Assembly (NCBI GenBank): GCA_030651695.1
Contig: JAUSCD010000019.1
Location: 62,001 to 126,000 of the forward strand
From: Pseudohongiella sp.
Lineage (GTDB): Bacteria; Pseudomonadota; Gammaproteobacteria; Pseudomonadales; Pseudohongiellaceae
DNA: 64,000 nucleotides
Direction: 5' to 3'
Shown here piece after piece: positions 40,504 through 49,944 of the stretch. The notes under the pieces were generated by a model. It ran no database searches, was not told where the DNA came from, and was given only the letters and a program-made list of their open reading frames with translations. The first letter of the stretch is position 1. Each line of letters opens with the position of its first letter. The position numbers and the translations under genes are program-made.

Positions 40504-41175
40504 TCAGGTAAATCCATGTTCGGCCAGAAACGCCGGCGTCAGCCCTGAGGCAGAAGATGGTTGTGCCGCCCTGTCGCCGAGCACCAGCCGTTCCAGATAA
40601 CGACTGATCAGATCCACTTCAATATTGACCTTATGACCGACCTTATAGGTGTGAATAATGGTCGCCTGCTGCGTGTGGGGGATGATATTAACACCGAACA
40701 CCGCACCCGACACAGCGTTCACCGTCAGGCTGGTGCCGTCGATACAGACAGAGCCTTTCTGTGCGATATACTTCGCAAGCCCGTCCGGCACGCGCACTTC
40801 GATACGCCAGCTCCCGCCATCATCAGCAAGACTGATGATTTCACCGACGCCGTCAACGTGGCCGCTGACCAGGTGGCCGCCCAGACGGGTCTGAGGCGTC
40901 AGTGCTTTTTCGAGGTTCACTTTGGCACCTGGCTTCAGATACTGAAACGTTGTCAGACCAATGGACTCGTTGGAGACGTCCGCACAAAAACCCGCTTTAT
41001 CCCCGAGCTTGTTAAAGTCAGTAACCGTCAGACAGCAACCATTCACAGCAATGCTGTCGCCCAGTTTCACGTCACTGAAATCCAGCGCCGGACAGCTGAT
41101 GCGAAGCCGCCACTCTTTTTCGCGCAATACAAACTCATTCACCTGACCGAGCGCTTCTATGATACCGGTAAACAT
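40504..41175 (-). CDS. ribE: Riboflavin synthase, alpha chain
   Basis: Dismutates two lumazines to riboflavin. The 223-residue protein carries two tandem lumazine-binding repeats, each with a GDSIAVNG/GSVCIDG-type segment and a CLTV or SLTV motif; MFTGIIEALGQV is the standard N-terminus. It lies 2 bp after ribD, within the ribD-ribE-ribBA-ribH-nusB cluster. Confidence 0.96.
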   Translation of the reverse strand: MFTGIIEALGQVNEFVLREKEWRLRISCPALDFSDVKLGDSIAVNGCCLTVTDFNKLGDKAGFCADVSNESIGLTTFQYLKPGAKVNLEKALTPQTRLGGHLVSGHVDGVGEIISLADDGGSWRIEVRVPDGLAKYIAQKGSVCIDGTSLTVNAVSGAVFGVNIIPHTQQATIIHTYKVGHKVNIEVDLISRYLERLVLGDRAAQPSSASGLTPAFLAEHGFT

Positions 41176-41177
41176 GT

Positions 41178-42371
41178 TTACACCTTTGCCTTGTTAAACG
41201 GGGTCACTATCGGGCGAGCTGTGAGACGGATATCATCCCCCATCTGTTCCATGCCGGTAATCCGCAATTCAATCTGATCCTGCATACGGTTCAGACCAGC
41301 CAGTTTGAACAAGGGCAGCGCATCACTGCCGAGCAGTTTTGCTCCTATGTAGATAATCAGCTCATCCACCAGCCCGGCCTGCACCATAGCACCGCTGAGC
41401 GTAGGGCCGGCTTCCAGCAGCACATCGTTACATTCATAGTCCAGCGCCAGACTCTGAAGCGCTGCGCGCAGATCAGGCCGTCCGTCAGAACCCGATGCCA
41501 GCGCCTGCACCCGCACGTGTTCTCCGGAATAAGTCTGTGAATTTTCAGCAGCTGCGCCTGTTAACAACAGCACCTTGCCCGGCTGACGCAGAATCGCAGC
41601 ATCAGTGGGCGTTCGCAGCGTAGAATCCAGTATTACCCGCAGCGGCTGGCGTCCTGCGAGATGCTGAGCACGTGCATCGTTGAGCTGTTCCGGCCTCACA
41701 TTCAGCGATGGGTTGTCGCTTAATACCGTATTGATTCCTGTAATAATTGCGCAACTGGTCGCACGCAGGCGTTGCACATCTGCACGTGCAACCGGCCCTG
41801 TAATCCATTTGCTTTCGCCCGACGCCATCGCAGTGCGACCATCCAGACTCATGGCCATTTTGCAGCGTACAAAGGGCAAGCCGTATTTCATACGCTTGAT
41901 AAATCCCGGGTTGAGAGCGTCAGCCTGCTCAGGCAATGTCGGGCCAGTCACCTTGATTCCGGCTTCTCGCATCCGCGTGAGACCCCGCCCACACACCTTT
42001 GGATTGGGATCCGCCCCTGCGAAAATCACCTCCGCCACACCAGCATGAACCAGCGCCTCAGAACAAGGTGGCGTGCGGCCGGTGTGTGAACATGGCTCAA
42101 GAGACACATAGACACTGGCACCGCGCGCCAGCTCACCGGCCTGACTCAGGGCATTTGCCTCGGCGTGCGGATCACCTGCGCGGGCATGAAAACCCTCTCC
42201 AACAACAACTCCATCGCGCACAATCACACAACCAACCCGCGGATTTGGTCCGGCAGTCAGCACAGAGCCTGCAAGAGCTAGCGCTCTTTGCATAGCCTGC
42301 TCAGGCGTGGCCCGTCTGGGCGTCGCCTGTTGCTGTGCTACCTGTGCTGGTATCGGTTGATCAGCAATCAC
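41178..42371 (-). CDS. ribD: Bifunctional riboflavin deaminase/reductase
   Basis: Deaminates and then reduces the pyrimidine intermediate of riboflavin synthesis. The N-terminal deaminase domain (about 20-165) has HAEANALSQAG and EPCSHTGRTPPCSEALV, which bind zinc. The C-terminal reductase domain (about 170-390) has KMAMSLDGRTA and EAGPTLSGAMV. A Gln/Ala/Thr-rich leader of about 20 residues precedes the deaminase; an internal start is possible. Confidence 0.95.
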   Translation of the reverse strand: MIADQPIPAQVAQQQATPRRATPEQAMQRALALAGSVLTAGPNPRVGCVIVRDGVVVGEGFHARAGDPHAEANALSQAGELARGASVYVSLEPCSHTGRTPPCSEALVHAGVAEVIFAGADPNPKVCGRGLTRMREAGIKVTGPTLPEQADALNPGFIKRMKYGLPFVRCKMAMSLDGRTAMASGESKWITGPVARADVQRLRATSCAIITGINTVLSDNPSLNVRPEQLNDARAQHLAGRQPLRVILDSTLRTPTDAAILRQPGKVLLLTGAAAENSQTYSGEHVRVQALASGSDGRPDLRAALQSLALDYECNDVLLEAGPTLSGAMVQAGLVDELIIYIGAKLLGSDALPLFKLAGLNRMQDQIELRITGMEQMGDDIRLTARPIVTPFNKAKV

Positions 42372-42391
42372 TGAGTCAGGACTCCGGTAAG

Positions 42392-42880
42392 TCAGGGTTT
42401 TCCAGAAGCAGGATGATCGGTTGCCTGATCATCATTTGAGAGTCGGTCGATTTCAGCGCGGAATTCATTCAGATCCTTGAAGCTGCGGTACACGGAGGCA
42501 AAGCGCACAAAAGCCACTTCGTCCAACTGACGCAGCTCACGCATCACCTGTTCGCCAACCAGACCCGATGGCACTTCACGCTCGCCGGTCGCCCGAATGT
42601 GATGTTTGATACGGTTAACGGCAGATTCCACCGCCTCTACACTCACCGGCCGTTTTTCCAGGGCTTTGTTCAGACCGGAATACAGTTTGCCTTCGTCAAA
42701 AGGTTCACGGTTGCCGTTCTGTTTGATGATACGCGGCATGACCAGCTCGGCCGTTTCGTACGTTGTGAAACGTTCCTCGCAAGTAATACATTCACGACGA
42801 CGTCGCACCTGGTCGCCTTCAGCGACCAGCCGCGAGTCAATCACCTTGGTATCCAGCGCGCCACAAAAGGGACAATGCAT
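42392..42880 (-). CDS. nrdR: Transcriptional repressor NrdR
   Basis: Represses ribonucleotide reductase genes when dATP is high. The 162-residue protein has an N-terminal zinc ribbon (CPFCG and [12 protein letters not shown]) and an ATP-cone (about 46-136). It lies 20 bp upstream of ribD and 25 bp downstream of glyA, the usual gammaproteobacterial order. Confidence 0.97.
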   Translation of the reverse strand: MHCPFCGALDTKVIDSRLVAEGDQVRRRRECITCEERFTTYETAELVMPRIIKQNGNREPFDEGKLYSGLNKALEKRPVSVEAVESAVNRIKHHIRATGEREVPSGLVGEQVMRELRQLDEVAFVRFASVYRSFKDLNEFRAEIDRLSNDDQATDHPASGKP

Positions 42881-42905
42881 GGTCAGGCGTCTCGGATGCG
42901 CTTAC

Positions 42906-44165
42906 TTACGCGCTTTTGTACACAGGAAAGCGCGCACATAGCGCTTTGACTTTTTCACGTACGCTATCAATAACAGACTCGTTATTGATGTCGTCCAGAA
43001 TATCGCACATCCATTCGGTCAGCTGCGCCACTTCGGTTTCTTTAAAACCACGACGCGTGACCGCTGGTGAACCAATACGCAGACCGCTGGTCACAAATGG
43101 CGGGCGCGGATCGTTGGGAACGGCGTTTTTGTTCACAGTGATATAGGCGCGGCCAAGCGCTGCATCCGCGTCTTTGCCGGTTATTTCCTGTTTGACCAGG
43201 CTCAGCAGGAACAGATGATCGTCAGTGCCGCCAGACACCACTTCGAAACCACGTTTGATAAAACCTTCAGCCATCACGCGGGCATTTTTAACCACCTGCT
43301 GCTGATAAGTTTTGAATTCTGCGCTCATGGCTTCTTTGAAGCACACTGCTTTGGCAGCAATGATGTGCATCAGCGGACCGCCCTGGCTCTCAGGGAACAC
43401 AGCAAAGTTCAGTTTCTTCTCGAGCTCCGGGTTGGCCTTGGCCAGAATGATGCCGCCACGTGGGCCGCCCAGAGTTTTGTGAGTAGTCGATGTGGTGACA
43501 TCAGCGATCTTCACCGGGCTCGGGTATTCGCCAGCGGCTACCAGTCCGGCGACATGCGCCATGTCTACCAACAGGTATGCACCGACTTTGTCAGCGATAT
43601 CACGGAATTTTTGCCAATCGATAATGCGTGAGTATGCCGAGAAACCGGCCACGATCATCTTGGGCTTGTGCTCTACGGCCAGTGCTTCAACCTCAGCATA
43701 GTCAATTTCACCGGTCTGGTCGTTGATACCGTACTGAACAGCGTTGTAGATGCGACCCGAGAAACTGACGCTGGCACCGTGAGTCAGGTGTCCGCCATGG
43801 GCCAGGCTCATGCCCAGCACAGTATCGCCCGGCTTCAGCAGCGCAAAATACACCGCAGCATTGGCCTGCGAACCAGAGTGCGGCTGCACGTTGGCGTAAT
43901 CTGCACCAAACAGCTGTTTTGCACGCTCGATAGCCAGCGTCTCAACCACGTCAACGTATTCGCAGCCGCCGTAGTATCGTTTGCCGGGGTAACCTTCCGC
44001 GTATTTGTTGGTCAGCACGCTACCCTGCGCTTCCATCACACGTGGGCTGGTGTAGTTTTCCGAGGCGATCAGCTCGATATGCTCTTCCTGACGCTGACGC
44101 TCGCCTTCAATAGCTGCAAAAAGGTCTGGATCAAAGTCTTTGATAGTCATGCTGGTAGTAAACAT
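42906..44165 (-). CDS. glyA: Serine hydroxymethyltransferase
   Basis: PLP enzyme interconverting serine and glycine and supplying one-carbon units. I start at the ATG at 44163-44165 behind GGGGA, giving 419 residues (E. coli 417); the longer ORF to 44255 runs through a structured leader. The PLP lysine is in [15 protein letters not shown], and [14 protein letters not shown] and [11 protein letters not shown] are typical. nrdR follows 25 bp later. Confidence 0.97.
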   Translation of the reverse strand: MFTTSMTIKDFDPDLFAAIEGERQRQEEHIELIASENYTSPRVMEAQGSVLTNKYAEGYPGKRYYGGCEYVDVVETLAIERAKQLFGADYANVQPHSGSQANAAVYFALLKPGDTVLGMSLAHGGHLTHGASVSFSGRIYNAVQYGINDQTGEIDYAEVEALAVEHKPKMIVAGFSAYSRIIDWQKFRDIADKVGAYLLVDMAHVAGLVAAGEYPSPVKIADVTTSTTHKTLGGPRGGIILAKANPELEKKLNFAVFPESQGGPLMHIIAAKAVCFKEAMSAEFKTYQQQVVKNARVMAEGFIKRGFEVVSGGTDDHLFLLSLVKQEITGKDADAALGRAYITVNKNAVPNDPRPPFVTSGLRIGSPAVTRRGFKETEVAQLTEWMCDILDDINNESVIDSVREKVKALCARFPVYKSA

Positions 44166-44237
44166 GCAAGTCCCCGCTAAGTGGTAAGTCAGAAGCTGGT
44201 TTGGCTGGAGCGCTAGTGGCTGGAGCCTGAAGTGCGC

Positions 44238-44278
44238 GGGCCAAAGACCCGTCACTTCCCGGGTCTTGATTGAGGCCC
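44238..44278 (-). promoter_or_regulatory. Nested hairpin in the glyA leader
   Basis: Inner arms AAGACCCG (44244-44251) and CGGGTCTT (44260-44267) and outer arms GGGCC (44238-44242) and GGCCC (44274-44278) form a nested stem about 75 bp upstream of glyA. It lacks a T run. It could be a leader structure or a weak terminator for the FkbM gene; I see no known glycine-riboswitch core. Confidence 0.45.
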
Positions 44279-44348
44279 GTCATTCGATGGAGCGGCATTT
44301 TACATGATGTGGGGGTTCAGAGCATCCGGTAATTGAGCGCGAGCGCCT

Positions 44349-45203
44349 TCATGCAGGGTATGACTGGCGATAGATGGTATTCATGCGAGTCTGCAGCGCG
44401 ACTTCGTAGCCTCGGGCCATGATTGCAGCGCCCAAATCCTGTTTCCAGCGCTTCTCCGAGTTCTCGATCAGCAGGTGGCCGGGTAGCAGAGAATCAGGAG
44501 CGTTGGCAAAAAACGGACAGAGCGCGATATCCTCCGCCCCTTCAATATCAATCTTCAACACATCTATATGATTTATAGAGAGTTCTGACAGAATGTCCAG
44601 TAACGGTTTACAGTGCACAAGAATGGTGTCATCTGAGCCGCTGCCGCTGTCGGCTATGATGCTGTTTTCCCCCAGATTATCCGGGTTCAGACGCAGTTCA
44701 AATTCCATGTCGGTATCAGCCACACCGATAGGCAGCAAAGTAACCTCAGGCCACGCCGTGCGTCCATTTCGTGTTGCCTGCATGTTGAAACACAGCCGGT
44801 CGTGCACAGGGGGATAAGGCTCCAGCGCCACCACCCGGCCGCAAGAGTTCATATGGGTAGCGGCGAACAGCGCGTAAACGCCGATATTCGCACCAATGTC
44901 GACAAACACCCCATCGACAGGCAGTACGCTGAGAATTGTACGGCGTTCCTGCACATCAAAACGCCAGGGCATAAACACCAGCTTGCGCTCGGTATAGTTG
45001 TCCCAGAGATAACATCTGAGTTTTAAACCATCCACCTCAATATCCAGCGGGGGCTTCGCACGGGCCCTGACTGCATTCCGCATCAGTTTTGCAAACTGCC
45101 GTCCTATAAAATTGGCAGGCGCGTTCTGGGAAAGGCTGATCATGGTCGTCACCCTGGAATCCGGGCGGTAGTGACCAAAGGCAGATGCTGTGTCTGGCTG
45201 CAT
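44349..45203 (-). CDS. FkbM-family methyltransferase
   Basis: A 284-residue SAM-dependent methyltransferase. The SAM loop is VFVDIGANIGVYALFA near residues 100-115, followed by VVALEPYPPVHDRL and the family-typical KIDIEGAEDIALCPF near 215. The target is unknown; FkbM-type enzymes often methylate sugars or secondary metabolites. No partner genes adjoin it. The start codon is uncertain because an ATG lies about 20 codons inside. Confidence 0.85.
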   Translation of the reverse strand: MQPDTASAFGHYRPDSRVTTMISLSQNAPANFIGRQFAKLMRNAVRARAKPPLDIEVDGLKLRCYLWDNYTERKLVFMPWRFDVQERRTILSVLPVDGVFVDIGANIGVYALFAATHMNSCGRVVALEPYPPVHDRLCFNMQATRNGRTAWPEVTLLPIGVADTDMEFELRLNPDNLGENSIIADSGSGSDDTILVHCKPLLDILSELSINHIDVLKIDIEGAEDIALCPFFANAPDSLLPGHLLIENSEKRWKQDLGAAIMARGYEVALQTRMNTIYRQSYPA

Positions 45204-45321
45204 AGATCTGATGTTCCTGTTGCCGGGGTCAGTCGATCAGGCGCAACCAAAGTATGCTTTAAAAACACATAAAAGCGAAATACAGCTTTGCGTACATGAT
45301 CAGCTTCGCATCAGCACAATT

Positions 45322-45933
45322 TTATTCGCGATACCGCTCAATATTCGCGGAGGAAATGCTATAGGCTGAACTGCCGGTACGATTGCTGGTGGCTGAGATC
45401 GTGAGCTGACCTTCAACCCAGTACGGCTGTTGCAGGTTGTCCACACGAATGCCGGAACCATGCTCCAGGTAGATAATCTGATTGGGCGGCGGTGGCGGCA
45501 AGTGAAGGCAGGCGCCAAAGTATGGAACCAGAAAAAACTCGATTACATTTCTGTTGTCATCAAAAGCCAGCGGCACAATAAACCCGGGCAGACGTACCAA
45601 TTGTCCGTGCATTTCTGGCCTGACCTCTGCTGATCGCAGCGCCTGCATGAACCGGGCATCAGACTCACTGAGCTCACGCTCGGCTGACAGGAATTCCAGA
45701 TCGTCTTCCTCCGATCCGTCCTCGATCTCCAGCATCCACGCAGGTGGATTCATCAACGCCTGCAGGTCTTCTTCCGGCATCAGATCAACCCAGTCGATCT
45801 CTCTGTAAGTCTTTGTTTTGTCATCCTCACTGCCATCTGCAATGGCAAAAGAAATCAGCAACAGAACCTGCAGAGCAATCACCCCTACAGAACGGGCAAG
45901 ATATCGGCCGAAGCCCAAAGTGGCGACTTTCAT
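45322..45933 (-). CDS. DUF3299 exported protein of the putative zinc island
   Basis: A 203-residue protein starting at the ATG at 45931-45933 with GGAG 5 bp upstream. A signal/anchor segment (VGVIALQVLLLISFAIA) precedes an acidic region and the DUF3299 core VRLPGFIVPLAFDD..EFFLVPYFGACLHLPPPPPNQ. The conserved Cys-x-His in GACLHLPPPPPN is typical. It diverges from the ABC transporter across a 96-bp gap with a Zur-like box. In P. aeruginosa a DUF3299 gene of this kind is, from memory, in a zinc-responsive cluster (PA4063-PA4066). Confidence 0.8.
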   Translation of the reverse strand: MKVATLGFGRYLARSVGVIALQVLLLISFAIADGSEDDKTKTYREIDWVDLMPEEDLQALMNPPAWMLEIEDGSEEDDLEFLSAERELSESDARFMQALRSAEVRPEMHGQLVRLPGFIVPLAFDDNRNVIEFFLVPYFGACLHLPPPPPNQIIYLEHGSGIRVDNLQQPYWVEGQLTISATSNRTGSSAYSISSANIERYRE

Positions 45934-45965
45934 AACAACTCCAACTGCATTCCTGCTGGAATACA

Positions 45966-45988
45966 AAAAAGATATAACATAGCATTAC
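45966..45988 (-). promoter_or_regulatory. Zur-like operator, site A
   Basis: The minus-strand 23-mer from 45988 down to 45966 contains GTAATGCTATGTTATATC. It matches the E. coli-type Zur box (AATGTTATA/TATAACATT pattern, consensus from memory) at 16 of 23 positions and matches site B at 16 of 23. It lies between the divergent DUF3299 gene and ABC transporter operon and could control both. Confidence 0.6.
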
Positions 45989-46029
45989 ACGACTTCAGCA
46001 GAATCACCAACAGGCAAACCGCAAACAAT

Positions 46030-46764
46030 ATGACAGCGTCCATCAGCATACGGAACCTGAGTTACTCCCCGCCGATAAAGCGGACCGGAAGTGGTTCAGT
46101 CACTTCCCGGATATTGTATATACCTGAATGGGATGTGCAGCCGGGCGAACGCGTTTTTCTGTACGGCCCGTCCGGGTCAGGTAAAACCAGTCTGCTTAAT
46201 CTTGTTTGTGGCATCGCCAACGCCGACAGCGGCCAGATCATCGTGAACGGCACTGACCTGTGCACACTGAGCGCAAGAGCCAAGGACCGGTTCCGCATGC
46301 AAACCACCGGTGTCATTTTTCAGCAATTTAATCTTTTGCCTTATCTCAGTGTTAACGACAACATCAAGCTGGGCTATGCGTTCAGTGGCGCTGGCAGCAC
46401 CACAGCCGTACCTGTTGATACGCTGGTCAAGCAACTCATGGACAGACTGAAGTTGCCGCGCACCTGCCTGCACCAGAAAGCCGCGTGTTTAAGCTTCGGT
46501 CAACAGCAGCGTGTGGCGATTGCACGCGCACTCATCAAGTCGCCGCCCCTGATTGTCGCCGACGAACCAACCTCTGCTCTCGATGCAGAGACACGTGATG
46601 ATTTTATCAGCACATTGCTTGAGTGCTCGGCCAGCAGCAACAGCACCGTTTTGTTTGTCAGCCACGAACATTCTCTGGGCGCACATTTTGATCGCTTGGT
46701 TGACCTGCGCAGCATAAACAAAGTGTCGCACTCTGTGCATGGAGGCAACAGCCATGTTTGTTAA
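46030..46764 (+). CDS. ABC transporter ATP-binding protein, LolD/MacB type
   Basis: A 244-residue ATPase with Walker A GPSGSGKTS near 44-52, a Q-loop at GVIFQQFNLLPYLS, a modified signature LSFGQQQRVAIARAL near 155 and Walker B PLIVADEPTSALDAE near 178. It pairs with the FtsX-type permease that overlaps its end by 11 bp. Such pairs act on envelope lipoproteins or periplasmic partners rather than simple import. Context suggests a zinc-starvation role, comparable to PA4064. Confidence 0.87.
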   Translation: MTASISIRNLSYSPPIKRTGSGSVTSRILYIPEWDVQPGERVFLYGPSGSGKTSLLNLVCGIANADSGQIIVNGTDLCTLSARAKDRFRMQTTGVIFQQFNLLPYLSVNDNIKLGYAFSGAGSTTAVPVDTLVKQLMDRLKLPRTCLHQKAACLSFGQQQRVAIARALIKSPPLIVADEPTSALDAETRDDFISTLLECSASSNSTVLFVSHEHSLGAHFDRLVDLRSINKVSHSVHGGNSHVC

Positions 46765-47995
46765 ATTGGCTGTCAGCAGCCTGGTTCATCGCCGGCTGGC
46801 GGTGATACTGACCGTGTTTTCCATCATGTTCAGCACCTTTGTGGTACTGGGGGCGGAGCATATCCGGCATGAAACCCGCAACAGCTTCAGCAAGACGGTG
46901 TCGGGTGCCGACCTGATTGTGGGAGCCAGAACCAGCCAGGTAAATCTGCTGCTTTATAGTATTTTTCGTATTGGTAATGCCACCAACAATATATCCTGGA
47001 GCAGTTATCAGCAGATCGTAAGTACACCAGGCATAGCATGGAGCATCCCTTTGTCGCTGGGGGATTCTCATCGTGGTTATCGTGTCATGGGCACCACAAG
47101 TGACTATTTCACGCACTTCCGATATGGCAACAACCAGGCCCTGCAGATCATTGACGGCGTGGAATTCAGCGATCATCCGTCACATCATGCGGGCGCCGAC
47201 TCACACGCCGGTCATGACCATGCAGGGCTGTCCGCCGTACTTGGTGCTGATGTCGCTGCCCGCCTCGGCTATCATACTGGCCGCGACTTCACGCTCGCTC
47301 ACGGGCTGGCCTCGATCAGTTTCAGTCATCACGACGACCATCCTTTTACCGTTGTTGGCATTCTTGCGCCAACAGGGACTCCTGTAGATCAGACCATTCA
47401 TGTCAGCCTTGAAAGTCTTGAAGCCGTGCATCATGGCGGACCGACACCCGAAGCTATCACTGCGTTTTTGATAGGCCTGGAGTCCAGACAAGATACCTTT
47501 GGAGTACAGCGCGAAATCAATGAATATCGCCCGGAGCCATTGCTGGCCATCATGCCCGGCGTCGCACTCACTGAGCTATGGCAGATGATGGGACTACTGG
47601 AGCGTGTGCTGGCGCTGATCGCCGGATTGGTGCTGGTATGTGCCTTGCTCGGCATGACCACCATGCTGCTGTCGACGCTGCAGCAACGTGAACGGGAAAT
47701 CGCGGTGCTGCGTGCATTGGGAGCACGGCCACTATTCCTGTTTGCATTGATTCAGGCCGAGGCTTTTTTGATGACTGCCGCTGGCCTCGCCTTGGGCCTG
47801 ATGTTGCTTGCCGTTGCCATTATGCTTGGAAATGACTGGATCAGCGCGGAATATGGACTCTTTCTGTCAGCGAATGTTCTGAATGAGCATACCTTTCCCT
47901 ATCTGACAGCCGTTCTTGTGCTGACAGCAATGTTGGCCTGTCTGCCAGCCGCAATGACTTACCGGAGATCTTTGGCGTTGCGTCTGGGCAATTAA
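46754..47995 (+). CDS. FtsX/MacB-type ABC permease with His-rich periplasmic loop
   Basis: A 413-residue permease from the ATG at 46754 (GGAGG at 46741-46745). It has one N-terminal membrane segment (about 14-34), a large periplasmic MacB-like domain, and three C-terminal membrane segments (about 285-310, 330-355, 380-400), the FtsX layout. Residues 141-157 (HPSHHAGADSHAGHDHA) and SHHDDH at 191-196 form a His-rich loop, likely metal-binding. It resembles PA4065. The COG0523 gene follows after 86 bp. Confidence 0.85.
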   Translation: MFVKLAVSSLVHRRLAVILTVFSIMFSTFVVLGAEHIRHETRNSFSKTVSGADLIVGARTSQVNLLLYSIFRIGNATNNISWSSYQQIVSTPGIAWSIPLSLGDSHRGYRVMGTTSDYFTHFRYGNNQALQIIDGVEFSDHPSHHAGADSHAGHDHAGLSAVLGADVAARLGYHTGRDFTLAHGLASISFSHHDDHPFTVVGILAPTGTPVDQTIHVSLESLEAVHHGGPTPEAITAFLIGLESRQDTFGVQREINEYRPEPLLAIMPGVALTELWQMMGLLERVLALIAGLVLVCALLGMTTMLLSTLQQREREIAVLRALGARPLFLFALIQAEAFLMTAAGLALGLMLLAVAIMLGNDWISAEYGLFLSANVLNEHTFPYLTAVLVLTAMLACLPAAMTYRRSLALRLGN

Positions 47996-48033
47996 CGCAT
48001 CAGACGCAGGCCGGGCTTTACAGCTCTCAATCA

Positions 48034-48056
48034 CAAATGATACGTTATATCATCTC
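48034..48056 (+). promoter_or_regulatory. Zur-like operator, site B
   Basis: The palindrome ATGATA-CGTTA-TATCAT occupies 48037-48053. In the same 23-bp register as site A it matches the E. coli-type Zur box at 16 of 23 positions. It lies 26 bp before the COG0523 start at 48082; an in-frame ATG at 48037 lies inside the box and is therefore unlikely to be the start. Confidence 0.65.
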
Positions 48057-48081
48057 TAGAAACTCCCAACCGGAACCAACC

Positions 48082-49311
48082 ATGATCGCTGCCCCACCCG
48101 CCAAACCTGATGCTACCCGCACTCTGCCCGTTACTGTGTTATCCGGATTCCTGGGTGCCGGCAAAACCACTGTGCTCAATCACATCTTGCACAACCGGGC
48201 AGGGTTAAAAGTCGCCGTCATTGTGAATGACATGAGTGAAATCAATATCGATGCCCAAACTGTCAACTACGACGTTGCACTCAATCGCACGGAGGAGAAA
48301 TTGGTTGAAATGAGCAATGGTTGCATCTGCTGCACACTACGCGAGGACCTGCTGACAGAAATTACAGCGCTCGCTGCGCAGAACAAATTTGATTACCTGC
48401 TGATTGAAGCCACGGGCATTTCAGAACCTTTGCCGATCGCTGAAACTTTTACGTTCGAAGACGAACACGGCGTCAGCCTCGCCAATGTTGCAAAACTGGA
48501 CACTCTGGTCACTGTTGTCGACGCTGCCAATTTTCTGAACGACTACGAAGATGCATTCTCGCTGCAGGAAACAGGCGAAAGTCTGGGTGACGATGACGAT
48601 CGCAGTGTCTCTGATCTGCTCGTTGACCAAATCGAGTTTTGCAACATTGTACTGATCAGCAAAACTGATCTGGTAGATGCGGCCCAGCTGGAGAAAGTCA
48701 AAGCCGTTATCCGAAGTCTGAATCCTGAGGCAGAAATTGTCCCTATCTCGGCAGGACAAGTACCCCTCGACAAAGTGATCGGCACCGGCCGTTTCAATTT
48801 TGAACAGGCGCAGCAAGCGCCGGGCTGGTTACGCGAACTGCGCGGCGAGCATGTCCCTGAAACAGAAGAATATGGCATCAGCAGTTTTACCTACCGTGCG
48901 CGGCGCCCATTCCACCCAGCGCGTTTTTATGATTTTTTGCATCAGGACTGGCCAGCTGGCCGGCTGATTCGCTCCAAAGGATTTTTCTGGCTGGCGAGTC
49001 ATCCGACATTGATCGGCCAATGGAATCAGGCTGGCGGTATCGCCAGACACGGTTTTGCAGGCACCTTCTGGAGCGCTCTTCCAAGAGACCAATGGCCGAC
49101 GGATGCAGAAGCACTGGATTATATCGAAGAAGTCTGGGAAGAGCCTTTTGGCGACATGCGCCAGGAGCTGGTTTTTATCGGACAGTCTCTGAATCAGCAA
49201 CAGGTATGTGCTCAGTTGGATGCATGTTTGCTGACCGATGAAGAACTGTTTGCCGGAAAAGCCCACTGGCTGACGCTGGAAAATCCATTTGTTGCACTCG
49301 AGGACGCATGA
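48082..49311 (+). CDS. COG0523 (CobW/ZigA-type) metal-binding GTPase
   Basis: G3E-family GTPase that probably delivers zinc to proteins when zinc is scarce. The 409-residue product has Walker A GFLGAGKTT at 22-30, the metal motif Cys81-x-Cys83-Cys84 in SNGCICCTLRED, and a C-terminal CobW_C domain with RRPFHPARF. I prefer the ATG at 48082 because the upstream ATG sits in the Zur-like box. It overlaps the DUF1826 gene by 4 bp and is followed by zur. Confidence 0.9.
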   Translation: MIAAPPAKPDATRTLPVTVLSGFLGAGKTTVLNHILHNRAGLKVAVIVNDMSEINIDAQTVNYDVALNRTEEKLVEMSNGCICCTLREDLLTEITALAAQNKFDYLLIEATGISEPLPIAETFTFEDEHGVSLANVAKLDTLVTVVDAANFLNDYEDAFSLQETGESLGDDDDRSVSDLLVDQIEFCNIVLISKTDLVDAAQLEKVKAVIRSLNPEAEIVPISAGQVPLDKVIGTGRFNFEQAQQAPGWLRELRGEHVPETEEYGISSFTYRARRPFHPARFYDFLHQDWPAGRLIRSKGFFWLASHPTLIGQWNQAGGIARHGFAGTFWSALPRDQWPTDAEALDYIEEVWEEPFGDMRQELVFIGQSLNQQQVCAQLDACLLTDEELFAGKAHWLTLENPFVALEDA

Positions 49312-49940
49312 TGCTCAGAAGTGCTTTTTCTCCTGATGGTCTGTCGGCGATCTATAGCGATCATGTCAACCTGGCGGAATGGCGAAGAGATGTGCCATTG
49401 CCCGTTCGACAATACGCCAGTGAGCTTACGCAGCAGCTTCCGGGATATACGTTGCGCCAATCACTGCCAGCCTCTGTAGATGAGTACATGCTGCTTGATC
49501 AGTTACCAATACTTGACAAAACCAGTGACGGCAACCGACAGACTTTTGCACGGGATCTGGTGCAGCTTTGCGATATGTATGCCTGTCTTTTTGATCTGGA
49601 GTTAATTGGTCTCAGGCTGAGTGTATTGAATAAGGCGATGTGCCCGCGGTTTCACGTAGATCATGTTGTATGCCGCCTGATCTGTACCTATGTCGGAGAC
49701 GGCACTGAATGGCTGCCTGAGGATTCTGTCAACCGTCACGCACTTGGAAGAATGGCTGATGTTGATACGTCCCTTCAGCATCACAACGAGACAAAAATAC
49801 AAAAACTGATGGAAGGCAGCGTCGCCTTGTTAAAAGGCGAAAAATGGCCCGGAAACGAAGGCCGCGGCCTGGTTCACAGATCACCGGTCGTTTCCAGCGG
49901 GCAGTCCAGGCTGGTCGTGACACTTGACCCGGTTGCATAA
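49308..49940 (+). CDS. DUF1826 protein
   Basis: A 210-residue cytoplasmic protein that overlaps the COG0523 gene by 4 bp (ATGA) and ends 4 bp before zur. It has a Cys-His-rich central stretch (CDMYACLFDLELIG, CPRFHVDHVVCRLICTY) and a C-terminal LLKGEKWPGNEGRGLVHRSP, typical of DUF1826. From memory this family is often found beside COG0523 GTPases and Zur. The conserved Cys/His residues suggest metal handling; the precise role is unknown. Confidence 0.83.
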   Translation: MMLRSAFSPDGLSAIYSDHVNLAEWRRDVPLPVRQYASELTQQLPGYTLRQSLPASVDEYMLLDQLPILDKTSDGNRQTFARDLVQLCDMYACLFDLELIGLRLSVLNKAMCPRFHVDHVVCRLICTYVGDGTEWLPEDSVNRHALGRMADVDTSLQHHNETKIQKLMEGSVALLKGEKWPGNEGRGLVHRSPVVSSGQSRLVVTLDPVA

Positions 49941-49944
49941 CAAC

